Assembly: GCF_900100075.1 (NCBI RefSeq)
Contig: NZ_FNEG01000001.1
Coordinates: 930,001 to 994,000, forward strand
Source: Chryseobacterium jejuense
Lineage (GTDB): Bacteria; Bacteroidota; Bacteroidia; Flavobacteriales; Weeksellaceae
DNA: 64,000 nt
Direction: 5' to 3'
In this document: piece after piece, positions 33,741 through 42,646 of the stretch
How positions within the stretch are numbered: position 1 is the first letter of the stretch
How the letters are laid out: each line of letters starts with the position of its first letter
Notes under the pieces: generated by a model
What the model was told of the DNA's origin: nothing
The model's input: only the letters and a program-made list of their open reading frames with translations
Database searches by the model: none
Program-made: the position numbers and the translations under genes

Positions 33741-34008
33741 GTTAAAAATTTTGCTATTAGAGCAAAAGAACATTGGTGGAATTAGCGTTTAAAAAGATCT
33801 GTATATATCAATTTATTGTAGAATTTAATTGACTACGTCGAAATAATATTCATCGACTAAAAGGAGATAATCTTCGATTTCTGAAAGTAACGAAGTGGAA
33901 TGATAATGAGATTGTAAAAAGTGCTTTAGACACAGATAACACTATTGTTACAGTTAGTACTTGTGCGAAAATATTTGTGTAATTAGTGTTTAATCAAGTT
34001 TGAGCCCA
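33741..34008. other. AT-rich intergenic region
   Basis: No coding region recognised; short fragments resemble other intergenic repeats of the window. Confidence 0.4.
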
Positions 34009-34133
34009 AAAAATCCAGATGATATTTCACCGGGATTTTATTGGATATTCTTTAACCATTCAATGCTGAGTATCGTTTCAGTGAGACTTGGTAGTCCCTG
34101 AAGTTTTGTTTCAGTTAAAAAGTAGAGAATAAG
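34009..34133 (-). pseudogene. Decayed gene end with terminator
   Basis: The minus strand reads LYFLTETKLQGLPSLTETIL and then SIEWLKNIQ before a TAA at 34041-34039, followed by a hairpin (34009-34036) with a T-run. An in-frame stop lies directly upstream and there is no ATG. It looks like the last 30 codons of a lost gene, possibly an alpha/beta hydrolase; the family is not certain. Confidence 0.35.
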
Positions 34134-34214
34134 CTAAAGAAGAGGGAAGTATAATGTTGAGGAAAACCTCAGTTCTTTTCTTTCGTGTTTTTGTAGAATA
34201 TTAAATGATAAAAA

Positions 34215-34463
34215 CTACTTATCAATAGATCCTAAAACCTTTTGTGCAAAAGAGTTTAGAGCATCTTTTTCGCTCATTCCGTTCTGTACGTTAGCGTGAA
34301 CTTCCAAAGCTCCGCAAATGTTGGTAATAAGCTCGCCTGCAACATTTAAATCCTCTTCACTTGTTCCTCTGAACTCGCAGAAGCTTTCAAGAACTTCTAA
34401 TGTTTTTTCTAGGTTTTCAGGAGTTTGATTCTGAAAGAATTGTCTGATTACTGGTAATTTCAT
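34215..34463 (-). CDS. Small conserved protein cotranscribed with thioredoxin
   Basis: The 82-residue acidic helical protein (MKLPVIRQFFQNQTPENLEK, FCEFRGTSEEDLNVAGELIT) has two Cys and no signal. Its ATG overlaps the thioredoxin stop as TAATG, so the two are translationally coupled. I believe this pairing recurs in Flavobacteriia (the DUF6952-type protein), but the function is unknown. A role in thiol or peroxide defence is inferred from its neighbours. Confidence 0.7.
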   Translation of the reverse strand: MKLPVIRQFFQNQTPENLEKTLEVLESFCEFRGTSEEDLNVAGELITNICGALEVHANVQNGMSEKDALNSFAQKVLGSIDK

Positions 34464-34771
34464 TATGCTAATTCGTTAAAAAGGTTAATTAAACTTTCAG
34501 CCTGGTTAGATTGAACCTGGTTTACCAATTCACCGTTTTTAAAGATAGCGAATGTAGGTAAGTTGTCTACTTTTGCTAGTTTTCTGCTTTCAGGAAGTTT
34601 TTCAGCATCTACATATAAGAAAGGAATAGAATCGTTCTCAGATGCTAATTTTTTGAATTTTGGCTTCATGATTCTGCAGTTTCCGCACCATGTTGCACCA
34701 TATTGAACAACTACTTTTTCGTTGTCGTTTACTATATTTTGTAATGTATCTTCGGTTAATTCTGTGTACAT
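34463..34771 (-). CDS. Thioredoxin-family protein with CGNC active site
   Basis: The 102-residue product is a single thioredoxin fold without signal peptide. The active site is WCGNC (Cys29, Cys32), with Asn instead of the usual Pro of CGPC. The cis-Pro segment VDNLPTFAIFKNGEL is present. The CGNC site suggests a redox potential unlike that of standard TrxA. It lies downstream of ahpC on the same strand and may recycle that peroxiredoxin; this is inferred. Confidence 0.9.
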   Translation of the reverse strand: MYTELTEDTLQNIVNDNEKVVVQYGATWCGNCRIMKPKFKKLASENDSIPFLYVDAEKLPESRKLAKVDNLPTFAIFKNGELVNQVQSNQAESLINLFNELA

Positions 34772-34792
34772 AAGTTTATTTTTAAAAAAATA

Positions 34793-34877
34793 AACAATGT
34801 AACAATCTAAAAATTTACCAATCTAACAATTCAAAAAAACTTTTAAAATTGTTATACTGTTAGATTGTTACATTGTT
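34793..34877. repeat. Inverted repeat between thioredoxin and peroxiredoxin genes
   Basis: AACAATGTAACAATCTA (34793-34809) is exactly inverted at 34861-34877, with a second nested pair (CAATCTAACAAT and ATTGTTATACTGTTAG). The units look like degenerate tandem copies of a TAACAATCT motif. Confidence 0.65.
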
Positions 34878-34888
34878 ATATTAAAATA

Positions 34889-35521
34889 TTAATTTTTTGC
34901 TAAATATTCTGCTGTAGAAGTTCTGTCTGCTTTCATTGCATCTTTACCTTCTTCCCAGTTTGCAGGACATACTTCACCGTGTTTTTGAACGTGAGTGTAA
35001 GCGTCAATTAATCTTAAGAATTCTTTTACGTTTCTACCTAGAGGCATATCGTTTACCGCTTCGTGGAAGATTTTTCCAGTTTCGTCGATAAGGTAAGTTG
35101 CTCTGTAAGTTACGTTAGAACCTGTGAAAACTTCTTCTCCTTCTTCATTGTATTCGAAATCCTGATCTACAATACCTAAAGTGTTAGCTAATTGTCTGTG
35201 AGTATCCGCTAAAAGTGGGTAAGTTACACCTTCAATACCTCCGTTATCTTTTGGTGTGTTTAACCAAGCGAAGTGTACTTCGTTGGTATCACAAGAAGCA
35301 CCGATTACTTTAGTGTTTCTTTTTTCGAATTCACCTAAAGCCTCCTGGAAAGCATGAAGCTCAGTAGGGCATACGAAAGTGAAATCTTTAGGGTACCAGA
35401 ACAAAAGAACTTTTTGTTGGTTGTTAGTTGCTTCTTCAAGGATGTTGATTCTTAAATCGTCACCCATTTCAGACATTGCGTCGATTGTTAAATTCGGGAA
35501 TTTTTTTCCTACTAAAGACAT
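34889..35521 (-). CDS. ahpC: Typical 2-Cys peroxiredoxin
   Basis: The 210-residue protein has the peroxidatic site FTFVCPTE (Cys51) and the resolving site HGEVCPANW (Cys185), with the AhpC/TSA order throughout (YPKDFTFV, GASCDTNEVHFAW, YRATYLIDETGKI, LRLIDAYTHVQKHG). It reduces peroxides in the cytoplasm. Its promoter is among the best in the window. Decayed pieces of its 5' end recur between the M16 genes (38726-38905 and 42010-42235), showing that a tandem duplication started inside this gene. Confidence 0.95.
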   Translation of the reverse strand: MSLVGKKFPNLTIDAMSEMGDDLRINILEEATNNQQKVLLFWYPKDFTFVCPTELHAFQEALGEFEKRNTKVIGASCDTNEVHFAWLNTPKDNGGIEGVTYPLLADTHRQLANTLGIVDQDFEYNEEGEEVFTGSNVTYRATYLIDETGKIFHEAVNDMPLGRNVKEFLRLIDAYTHVQKHGEVCPANWEEGKDAMKADRTSTAEYLAKN

Positions 35522-35553
35522 AATTTTCTGTTTTTATATTTAAATTTCTAATG

Positions 35554-35584
35554 CAAATATAGAGAAGTTTTATCTATCGAACAA
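35554..35584 (-). promoter_or_regulatory. Promoter of ahpC
   Basis: On the minus strand TTG (35584-35582), 20-nt spacer, TATATTTG (35561-35554). The start codon at 35521 follows after a 32-nt gap. Confidence 0.65.
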
Positions 35585-35640
35585 ATGATTTTCGATAAAT
35601 AAAATCTATAATTGTTTTTGATCTGTTGTTAAAAGAAAAA

Positions 35641-35665
35641 GCCCTGAAACCAGAGCTTTTGCTTA
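35641..35665 (-). terminator. Hairpin after the first M16 gene
   Basis: Minus strand AAGCAAAAGCTCTGG-TTTCAGGGCTTTTTC; partial stem with T-run. Related hairpins follow the second M16 gene (38913-38936). Confidence 0.45.
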
Positions 35666-35667
35666 TT

Positions 35668-38607
35668 TTAATAACCAAATATTTCGGTCAGATTGAGTTT
35701 TTTTACCTCACCTAATTTCTGCATATCGGCTTCATTTACTTTGTCTTGTGCTGCCACAATACAATATGTGTAGTTCTTGTTTTTCATTTCTTTATCATGG
35801 AAGGCATTGATGTCTGCAAAAGACAGTTTTGGGGCCTGTTCGTAGACGTTCTTTCTTATGTCGAAATTGTTTCCAAGCCTTTGGGCTTTCAGATAGGAGA
35901 AAATAATACCATCCTGAGAAATTCTTTCAGAAGCGATTGATTTTTTCAATCCGCTTTTTGTAGCTTCAAATAACTGCTCAGATTTCGGTAGAGTCATTAA
36001 AAGCTCATTCATGGCAGCTGTAGACTCGTTGAACTTATCTGCCTGAGTACCTACGTAAGCCATAATCATATCTTTATCTTCTTTATTGTCTGGCTGCTGA
36101 AAAGAAGAACCTGTTTCATAAGCTAATGCCTTGGATTCTCTGATCGTCTGGGAAACTATAGATCCCAGACCTTCTCCGAAGTAGTTGTTGAATAAACTTA
36201 TGGTAGGAGTAATTGTTGCGTTGTATTGTTCTCCGTTTCTTACCCAGAAAACTTCAGCCTGTACCATATCATAATGAGCAAATAATACTTTATTTTTATC
36301 TGTCGGGATCTGAACGAATGTTTTAATATTGGGAATATCTTTCAATATAGGGGGAAGCGTGTGAATGGGGATTAAAGACGCTGCTATTTCGTTTCCTGAT
36401 TTCGGACCGTAGTAAAGTATTTTATGTTTAAAATTAAAAAGATCATGGAGTAGATGAATCAAATCTTCCGCTTTCAAAGCATCCAGCTCAGCATCGCTTA
36501 AAACATTGTTGAACGGGTTCTGAGGACCATATCGAGCATAATTACGAAGTCCGGCTGCAATATGATCTTTGTCCTGTTTGACATTAGCTCTTGCTTTCTT
36601 CATTCTGGCTTTGTAGGCATCAAAGGCTGTTGGATCTGTCTGACAGTTTTTGATCAGGTCCTCAAATAAAGCAATGGTCTTATCAAAATTTTCATTCAAA
36701 CCTTCAAGCAGGATATAAGTTTCATCAGAACCAACATTCATTTCGAAGCTTGAGGCCAGTTGATAGAATTCTTTACTGATGCTTTCAGAAGATTTATTTT
36801 GGGTTCCCAAATACTCAAGATATTCCGCTGCAAGCGGAAGAATTTTACTGTTCCACTTTTCTGTATCAAAATAATAGTACATTTTGAAGAGTGCATTGTC
36901 CTTATTTTTTACAGAAAGTATATCTACATTACCTAATTTATTTTTAGCAATGTCCTTATCATAATTTAACCAAACCGGTGAAATAGGATTTTCAGGTATT
37001 TGTTCAATTTTTTCAATGAATGGAGACTGGTCTTCTTTGTTGATAGAAATCGGAGTGATTGTTGGTTTGCTAATTTTCATAGTCCTTCTATCTTTGCCTA
37101 ATTTTTTGTAAACCAATACATAATTGTTATTCTGCAAATACTTGGCTGCAAAATCCATAATATCTTTTTTTGTAAGCTTAGAATATTCATCAATATATTC
37201 TAGATTAGCTTTGTGATCTACACCCATAATAAATTCCTGATTGAGAATAGCTCCTCTTGATGAATATTCTTCATACTGTTCAATAATAGCTTTCTTTTCG
37301 TTGTTTATGATAGCCTGGAGTAAATCCTCGGAAAATTCTCCTTTTTTTAATTTATCAATTTCCTGAAGAAGAAGGCTTTTTACGTCCTCTAAAGATTGGT
37401 CTTCTGTTGGGGTTCCCTGGAGAAGTAAAGCAGAATAATCTTTTAAGAGAAAGGGGGTTACACTGGCTTCTAACAGCTTCTGTTTGTTTGTCAAATTGAG
37501 GTCAATTAATCCTGCCTGTCCGTTGGCAAGTATCTTTCCGATTAAAAACATTAGTCTCGCATCTTTAGTGGAAGCTCCCGGAAATCTAAACCCAAGCATT
37601 ACATTTTCCATATCAGGTCCTATAACTTCTTTTACAATGGGTATAGTAATTGGTCTTTCCTGTCCAACTTTATATTCAGGAATTGCTTTGGGTTTCATAT
37701 AAGAGAAAGCCTTGTCTATTTTTGCTATCACTTCATCCGGATTGAAATCCCCTGACATAACGACCGCCATGTTGTTGGGAACATAATAATTGTTATAATA
37801 CTCTCTGATGGCATTCAGGGAAGGGTTTTTCAAATGCTCGATGGTTCCGATGACTGTCTGTTTTCCATAATTGTTATTGGGGAAAAGGCTGGCAAACATC
37901 GTGTTAAATACTTTATCTCCATCATTGTCAATTACCCTGTTTTTTTCTTCATACACGGTTTCAAGCTCCGTATGAAAAAGTCTTAGGATAGGTTCTCTGA
38001 ATCTTTCTGCCTGTACAGCAAGAAACTTATCAATAACATTGGCAGGAATATCTTCAGTGTATACCGTTTGTTCATAAGAAGTGAAGGCATTGGTGTCTTC
38101 AGCCCCCATTTCTGCCATCATTTTGTCATATTCATTGGCGATTGCATATTTAGAAGCTTCTCCGGAAATCCGGTCAATTTTTTTGTAGATTTCCTTCCTT
38201 TTAGCTTTATCTTTGGTCTGGTTGTAATTTTCGTATAAAACATCGATCTGGTCTAAAAGAGGTTTCTCTTTTACCCAGTCTTTGGTACCAAACTGGTTAG
38301 TCCCTTTAAAAAGCATATGTTCCAGATAGTGGGCAAGACCGGTATGGTCTGCCGGATCGTTTTTACTTCCTGCTTTTGTTGTAATATATGTTTGTATTCT
38401 GGGATTTTTGTCAGTAGGACTTAAAATAACTGTTAATCCATTTTTTAAGATGTAGTATCTTGCTGAAGCGGGGTCGTTGGTAACATACCTGTATTTATAG
38501 CCATTGGAAGTAGCCTCTTTCCACTGAAAATCTTGTCCGTGAGCATGGCTTATGGAACTTGCAGCAGCAATACTGGTTGCGATTGTTAATTTCTTTAATA
38601 GGTTCAT
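35668..38607 (-). CDS. M16 family zinc metallopeptidase (paralogue 1)
   Basis: The 979-residue secreted protein has a signal peptide (residues 1-24, ending SHAHGQ) and two M16 halves. The inverted zinc motif is HYLEH (residues 93-97) in GLAHYLEHMLFKGTN, and the third ligand Glu lies in HTELETVYEEKNR. The second half starts near residue 520 and lacks HxxEH, as usual for pitrilysin-type M16 enzymes. It would degrade peptides in the periplasm. Most similar to paralogue 2; part of a three-copy tandem array. Confidence 0.93.
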   Translation of the reverse strand: MNLLKKLTIATSIAAASSISHAHGQDFQWKEATSNGYKYRYVTNDPASARYYILKNGLTVILSPTDKNPRIQTYITTKAGSKNDPADHTGLAHYLEHMLFKGTNQFGTKDWVKEKPLLDQIDVLYENYNQTKDKAKRKEIYKKIDRISGEASKYAIANEYDKMMAEMGAEDTNAFTSYEQTVYTEDIPANVIDKFLAVQAERFREPILRLFHTELETVYEEKNRVIDNDGDKVFNTMFASLFPNNNYGKQTVIGTIEHLKNPSLNAIREYYNNYYVPNNMAVVMSGDFNPDEVIAKIDKAFSYMKPKAIPEYKVGQERPITIPIVKEVIGPDMENVMLGFRFPGASTKDARLMFLIGKILANGQAGLIDLNLTNKQKLLEASVTPFLLKDYSALLLQGTPTEDQSLEDVKSLLLQEIDKLKKGEFSEDLLQAIINNEKKAIIEQYEEYSSRGAILNQEFIMGVDHKANLEYIDEYSKLTKKDIMDFAAKYLQNNNYVLVYKKLGKDRRTMKISKPTITPISINKEDQSPFIEKIEQIPENPISPVWLNYDKDIAKNKLGNVDILSVKNKDNALFKMYYYFDTEKWNSKILPLAAEYLEYLGTQNKSSESISKEFYQLASSFEMNVGSDETYILLEGLNENFDKTIALFEDLIKNCQTDPTAFDAYKARMKKARANVKQDKDHIAAGLRNYARYGPQNPFNNVLSDAELDALKAEDLIHLLHDLFNFKHKILYYGPKSGNEIAASLIPIHTLPPILKDIPNIKTFVQIPTDKNKVLFAHYDMVQAEVFWVRNGEQYNATITPTISLFNNYFGEGLGSIVSQTIRESKALAYETGSSFQQPDNKEDKDMIMAYVGTQADKFNESTAAMNELLMTLPKSEQLFEATKSGLKKSIASERISQDGIIFSYLKAQRLGNNFDIRKNVYEQAPKLSFADINAFHDKEMKNKNYTYCIVAAQDKVNEADMQKLGEVKKLNLTEIFGY

Positions 38608-38644
38608 TGTGTTTGTATTTTAATTATTAATTGAATTGTTCCGG

Positions 38645-38725
38645 TAGGTTTTAGTACTGCTAGCCATCTGTCCCTGTACTTTTTTTGCAAGCTTTTGCCG
38701 GTCCTTTAGGACAGAAGGAATATTC
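38645..38725 (-). pseudogene. Decayed internal fragment of the aminotransferase gene
   Basis: The stretch (for instance TCCCTGTACTTTTT then GCAAGCTTT and TTTAGGACA-GAA-GGAATAT) matches the aminotransferase gene around 46940-47010, with mutations and indels. About 370 nt of the gene's 3' end is missing between it and the M16 start. Confidence 0.65.
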
Positions 38726-38905
38726 GAAGCCAAAACTTTTTGCTTTTTATTTCCAGTTTTATCAATGATATTAATCCTTAAATAAAACAGTAATCATTTT
38801 AGCAATAGTGTCAATTATTAAGTTTTCTGACGCAAAAATATATGAATGCTTATCTATCGAAAAAATGTACATTGATAAATAAAGTATATAATTGTTTATA
38901 ATTTG
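38726..38905 (-). pseudogene. Decayed copy of the ahpC 5' end and promoter
   Basis: Segments such as ACTTTTTG...GATATTAATCCTTAAAT and TTATCTATCGAA.AAATG...GATAAATAAA...TATAATTGTTT follow the order of ahpC codons about 20-40, its start region and its upstream spacer (35430-35620). It directly abuts the aminotransferase fragment. Confidence 0.65.
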
Positions 38906-38912
38906 ATAGAAA

Positions 38913-38936
38913 AAAGCTCTAATTTTAGAGCTTTTT
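38913..38936 (-). terminator. Hairpin after the second M16 gene
   Basis: AAAGCTCTAA-TTTTAGAGCTTT with A- and T-runs on either side, just past the M16 stop. Confidence 0.7.
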
Positions 38937-38943
38937 CATTAGG

Positions 38944-41880
38944 TTAATAACCAAATATTTCATTTAGACTGAGTTTTTTCACCTCACCTAATTTCTGCAT
39001 ATCGGCTTCATTTATTTTATCTTGTGCAGCCACAATACAATATGTGTAGTTTTTGTTTTTCATTTCTTTATCATGGAAGGCATTGATGTCTGCAAAAGAC
39101 AGCTTTGGGGCCTGTTCATAGACGTTCTTTCTTATGTCGAAATTGTTTCCAAGCCTTTGGGCTTTCAGATAGGAGAAAATAATACCATCCTGAGAAATTC
39201 TTTCAGAAGCAATTGATTTTTTCAATCCACTTTTTGTAGCTTCAAATAATTGCTTAGATTCCGGAAGAGTTGTTAAAAGCTCATTCATTGCAGTAACGGA
39301 TTCATTGAATTTATCTGCCTGTGTTTTTACCTCAGCTTTAATGACATCTTTGTCTTCTTTATTGTCTGGCTGCTGAAAATAAGAACTTGTTTCATACGCT
39401 AATGCTTTGGATTCCCGGATGGTTTGGAATACGATTGACCCCATTCCGTCACCAAAATAATCGTTGAACAAGCTTACTGTAGGGGTAATGGCTGAGTTAT
39501 ACTGCCCTCCGACTCTTATCCAGGCAACTTCAGCCTGAACCATTTTGTAATGTGCAAACAATACTTTGTTTTTATCCGTCGGGATCTGAACGAATGTTTT
39601 AATATTGGGGATATCTTTCAATATAGGGGGAAGCGTGTGAATGGGTGTTAAAGACGCTGCTATTTCGTTTCCTGATTTCGGACCGTAGTAAAGTATCTTA
39701 TGTTTAAAATTAAAAAGATCATGGAGTAGATGAATCAAATCTTCCGCTTTTAAAGCATCCAGCTCAGCATCGCTTAAAACATTATTGAACGGGTTTTGAG
39801 GTCCGTATTGAGCATAACTACGAAGTCCGATTGAAATAAGATCTTTGTCCAGCTTTGCACCATTTCTCATTGTTTTTTGTGCTTCTTTGTAGGCGTCCAA
39901 AGCAGCCTGGTCTGCCTGGCAGTTTTTAATCAAATCCTCAAATAAAGCAATGGTTTTATCAAAATTTTCATTCAACCCTTCAAGCAAGATATAAGTTTCA
40001 TCAGAACCAACCTTCATCTTGAAGCTTGAGGCCAGTTGATAGAACTCTTTACTGATGTTTTCAGAAGATTTATTTTGGGTTCCCAAATACTCAAGATATT
40101 CAGCTGCAAGCGGAAGAATTTTACTGTTCCATTTTTTTGTATCAAAATAATAGTACATTTTGAAGAGTGCATTGTCCTTATTTTTTACAGAAAGTATATC
40201 TACATCACCTAATTTATTTTTAGCAATGTCCTTATCATAATTTAACCAAACCGGTGAAATAGGATTTTCAGGTATTTGTTCAATTTTTTCAAGGAATGGA
40301 GACTGGTCTTCTTTGTTGATAGGAATCGGAGTGATCGTTGGTTTGTTAATTTTCATGGTCCTTCTATCTTTGCCTGGCTTTTTGTACACCAATACATAAT
40401 TGTTATTCTGTAAATACTTGGCTGCGAAATCCATAATATCTTTTTTTGTGAGCTTAGAGATTTCTTCAATATATTCTAGACTGGCTTTGCGATCTATATC
40501 CCAAATAAATTCATGATTGAGAATAGTTCCTCTCAAAGAATATTTTTCATAATATTCAATAATGTTTTTCTTTTCGTTGTTTATGATAGCCTTGAGTAAA
40601 TCCTCGGAGAATTCTCCTTTTTTTAATTTATCAATTTCCTGAAGAAGAAGGTTTTTTACTTCCTTTAACGATTGATTGTCTGTTGGGGTTCCCTGTAGAA
40701 GTAAAGCGGAATAATCTTTTAAGAGAAAGGGAGTTACACTGGCTTTCAATAGCTTCTGTTTGTTTACCAGATCGAGGTCAATTAATCCTGCCTGTCCGTT
40801 GGCAAGTATCTGTCCGATTAAAAGCATTAGTCTCGCATCTTTAGTGGAAGTTCCCGGAAATCTAAACCCAAGCATTACATTCTCATCAGGTGCTATAACT
40901 TCTTTTATAACAGGGGTTGTAATTGGCTTTTCCTGTCCAACTTTATATTCAGGAATTGCTTTGGGTTTCATATAAGAGAAGGCCTTGTCGATTTTTGCAA
41001 TCACTTCATCCGGATTGAAATCCCCTGACATAACGACTGCCATGTTGTTGGGAACATAATAATTGTTATAGTACTCTCTGATTGCTTTTAAAGAAGGGTT
41101 TTTTAAATGTTCTACCGTTCCGATTAGAGTCTGTTTTCCATAATTGTTATTGGGGAAAAGGCTGGCAAGCATCGTGTCAAATACTTTGGCTTCATCATCG
41201 TCGATGTTCGCGTTTTTTTCTTCATACACGGTTTCAAGCTCCGTATGGAAAAGTCTTAGGACAGGTTCTCTGAATCTTTCTGCCTGTACAGCAAGAAACT
41301 TATCAATAACATTGGCTGGAATATCTTCAGTGTATACCGTTTGTTCATAAGAAGTGAATGCGTTAGTTCCATCAGCTCCCATGCCTGTCATCATTTTCTT
41401 ATATTCATTGGCGATTGCATATTTGGCAGCTTCTCCGGAAATCCGGTCAATTTTTTTGTAGATCTCCTTTCTTTTAGCTTTATCTTTTGTCTGGTTGTAA
41501 TTTTCGTATAAAACATCGATCTGGTCTAAAAGAGGTTTCTCTTTTACCCAGTCTTTGGTACCAAACTGGTTAGTCCCATTAAAAAGCATATGCTCCAGAT
41601 AGTGGGCAAGACCGGTGTGGTCTGCCGGATCGTTTTTACTTCCTGCTTTTGTTGTGATATATGTTTGTATTCTGGGATTTTTGTCAGTAGGACTTAAGAT
41701 GACCGTTAATCCGTTTTCTAAAGTATAATATCTTACTGATGCGGGGTCGTTGGTAACATACCTGTATTTATAGCCATTGGAAGTAGCCTCTTTCCACTGA
41801 AAATCTTGTCCGTGAGCATGGCTTATAAAACTTGCAGCAGCAATACTGGTTGTGATTGTTAATTTCTTTAATAGGTTCAT
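38944..41880 (-). CDS. M16 family zinc metallopeptidase (paralogue 2)
   Basis: 978 residues, with signal peptide and HYLEH at 93-97 as in paralogue 1. The third-ligand region reads HTELETVYEEKNANIDDDEA. Long stretches are identical to paralogue 1 (for instance the C-terminal 80 residues), while the segment around residues 690-705 (EAQKTMRNGAKLDKDLI) and 805-870 diverges more. It is intact, so still under selection. The spacer on its 5' side holds aminotransferase and ahpC fragments. Confidence 0.93.
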   Translation of the reverse strand: MNLLKKLTITTSIAAASFISHAHGQDFQWKEATSNGYKYRYVTNDPASVRYYTLENGLTVILSPTDKNPRIQTYITTKAGSKNDPADHTGLAHYLEHMLFNGTNQFGTKDWVKEKPLLDQIDVLYENYNQTKDKAKRKEIYKKIDRISGEAAKYAIANEYKKMMTGMGADGTNAFTSYEQTVYTEDIPANVIDKFLAVQAERFREPVLRLFHTELETVYEEKNANIDDDEAKVFDTMLASLFPNNNYGKQTLIGTVEHLKNPSLKAIREYYNNYYVPNNMAVVMSGDFNPDEVIAKIDKAFSYMKPKAIPEYKVGQEKPITTPVIKEVIAPDENVMLGFRFPGTSTKDARLMLLIGQILANGQAGLIDLDLVNKQKLLKASVTPFLLKDYSALLLQGTPTDNQSLKEVKNLLLQEIDKLKKGEFSEDLLKAIINNEKKNIIEYYEKYSLRGTILNHEFIWDIDRKASLEYIEEISKLTKKDIMDFAAKYLQNNNYVLVYKKPGKDRRTMKINKPTITPIPINKEDQSPFLEKIEQIPENPISPVWLNYDKDIAKNKLGDVDILSVKNKDNALFKMYYYFDTKKWNSKILPLAAEYLEYLGTQNKSSENISKEFYQLASSFKMKVGSDETYILLEGLNENFDKTIALFEDLIKNCQADQAALDAYKEAQKTMRNGAKLDKDLISIGLRSYAQYGPQNPFNNVLSDAELDALKAEDLIHLLHDLFNFKHKILYYGPKSGNEIAASLTPIHTLPPILKDIPNIKTFVQIPTDKNKVLFAHYKMVQAEVAWIRVGGQYNSAITPTVSLFNDYFGDGMGSIVFQTIRESKALAYETSSYFQQPDNKEDKDVIKAEVKTQADKFNESVTAMNELLTTLPESKQLFEATKSGLKKSIASERISQDGIIFSYLKAQRLGNNFDIRKNVYEQAPKLSFADINAFHDKEMKNKNYTYCIVAAQDKINEADMQKLGEVKKLSLNEIFGY

Positions 41881-41929
41881 TGTGTTTGTATTTTAAATAT
41901 TAATTGAATTGTTCCAATGTATTTTTAAA

Positions 41930-42009
41930 ATGGTATTAGTGCTAGTGGTTATCTGTTCCTGTACTTTTTCGCAAGCTTTTGCCGGCCTTTTAGGACAGAA
42001 GGGATATTT
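41930..42009 (-). pseudogene. Second decayed aminotransferase fragment
   Basis: TATTAGTGCTAGTGGTTATC, TTCCTGTACTTTTTCGCAAG and TTTTAGGACAGAAGGGATAT match the aminotransferase gene near 46935-47010. Confidence 0.65.
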
Positions 42010-42235
42010 GAAGCCAAAACTTTTTGCTTTTTATTTACGGCTTTATCTAGGATGTTGATTCTTAAATAGTAACCACTTTAGAAATAGCGTAAATTATTCA
42101 ATTTAGATTTTTTTTCCTATTTAAAGATAGGTTTTTTTTTAAAAAAATTTGAATTTTTTGATACAAACATAGAAAAATTCACCTATTGGACGGACGATTG
42201 TTGTTAAATAAAAAGCCCTGAAAAATTTAGAGGAT
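42010..42235 (-). pseudogene. Second decayed ahpC 5' fragment
   Basis: AGGATGTTGATTCTTAAAT (42049-42067) is identical to ahpC codons at 35444-35462. The following TTTTTTTCCTA..TAAAGA and ACAAACATAGA...TATTGGACGGACGATT mirror the ahpC start and promoter, and TTGTTGTTAAATAAAAAGCC mirrors the spacer next to the first M16 gene. Confidence 0.7.
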
Positions 42236-42293
42236 TTTTATTTATCTGGTCCTGAAAAAGGTTGACTAAAAATCGATAAAAATAGTCATCCTT

Positions 42294-42646
42294 ATGAATT
42301 TTAAAAAAAACATCCGCCCCTGCACAAGAATACAGCAAAGCATTCAAAAGGCAGGTTGTCTCCGAATATGAACGGGGATTATTTACAAAATTACAATTAC
42401 AGATTCAATACAATATTTGAGGTGATTCACGTATTTCCAGATGGTTAATAAATAGGGTAACTTTACTTATAAAAAACAACTAAGTAAAGGCAGACCTATG
42501 AAAGATCCCCATAAACAAAAGATTAAGCAGCTTTATCGAAAAAGGACGAAGAGCTCAAAGTATTTAAGGAATTTATAGAAATTGCAGAGCGTGAGCTAAA
42601 GATTGAAATTGTAAAAAAGTCTGGTTCCAATCAATCCAGGAAATAA
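42294..42646 (+). pseudogene. Remnant of IS3 orfA
   Basis: Pieces in different frames read SAQEYSKAFKRQVVSEYERG, then after shifts FTYKKQLSKGRPMKDPHKQK and KDEELKVFKEFIEIAEREL ending SNQSRK. This is the helix-turn-helix plus leucine-zipper layout of IS3 OrfA. Several frameshifts and stops break it. Confidence 0.65.
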
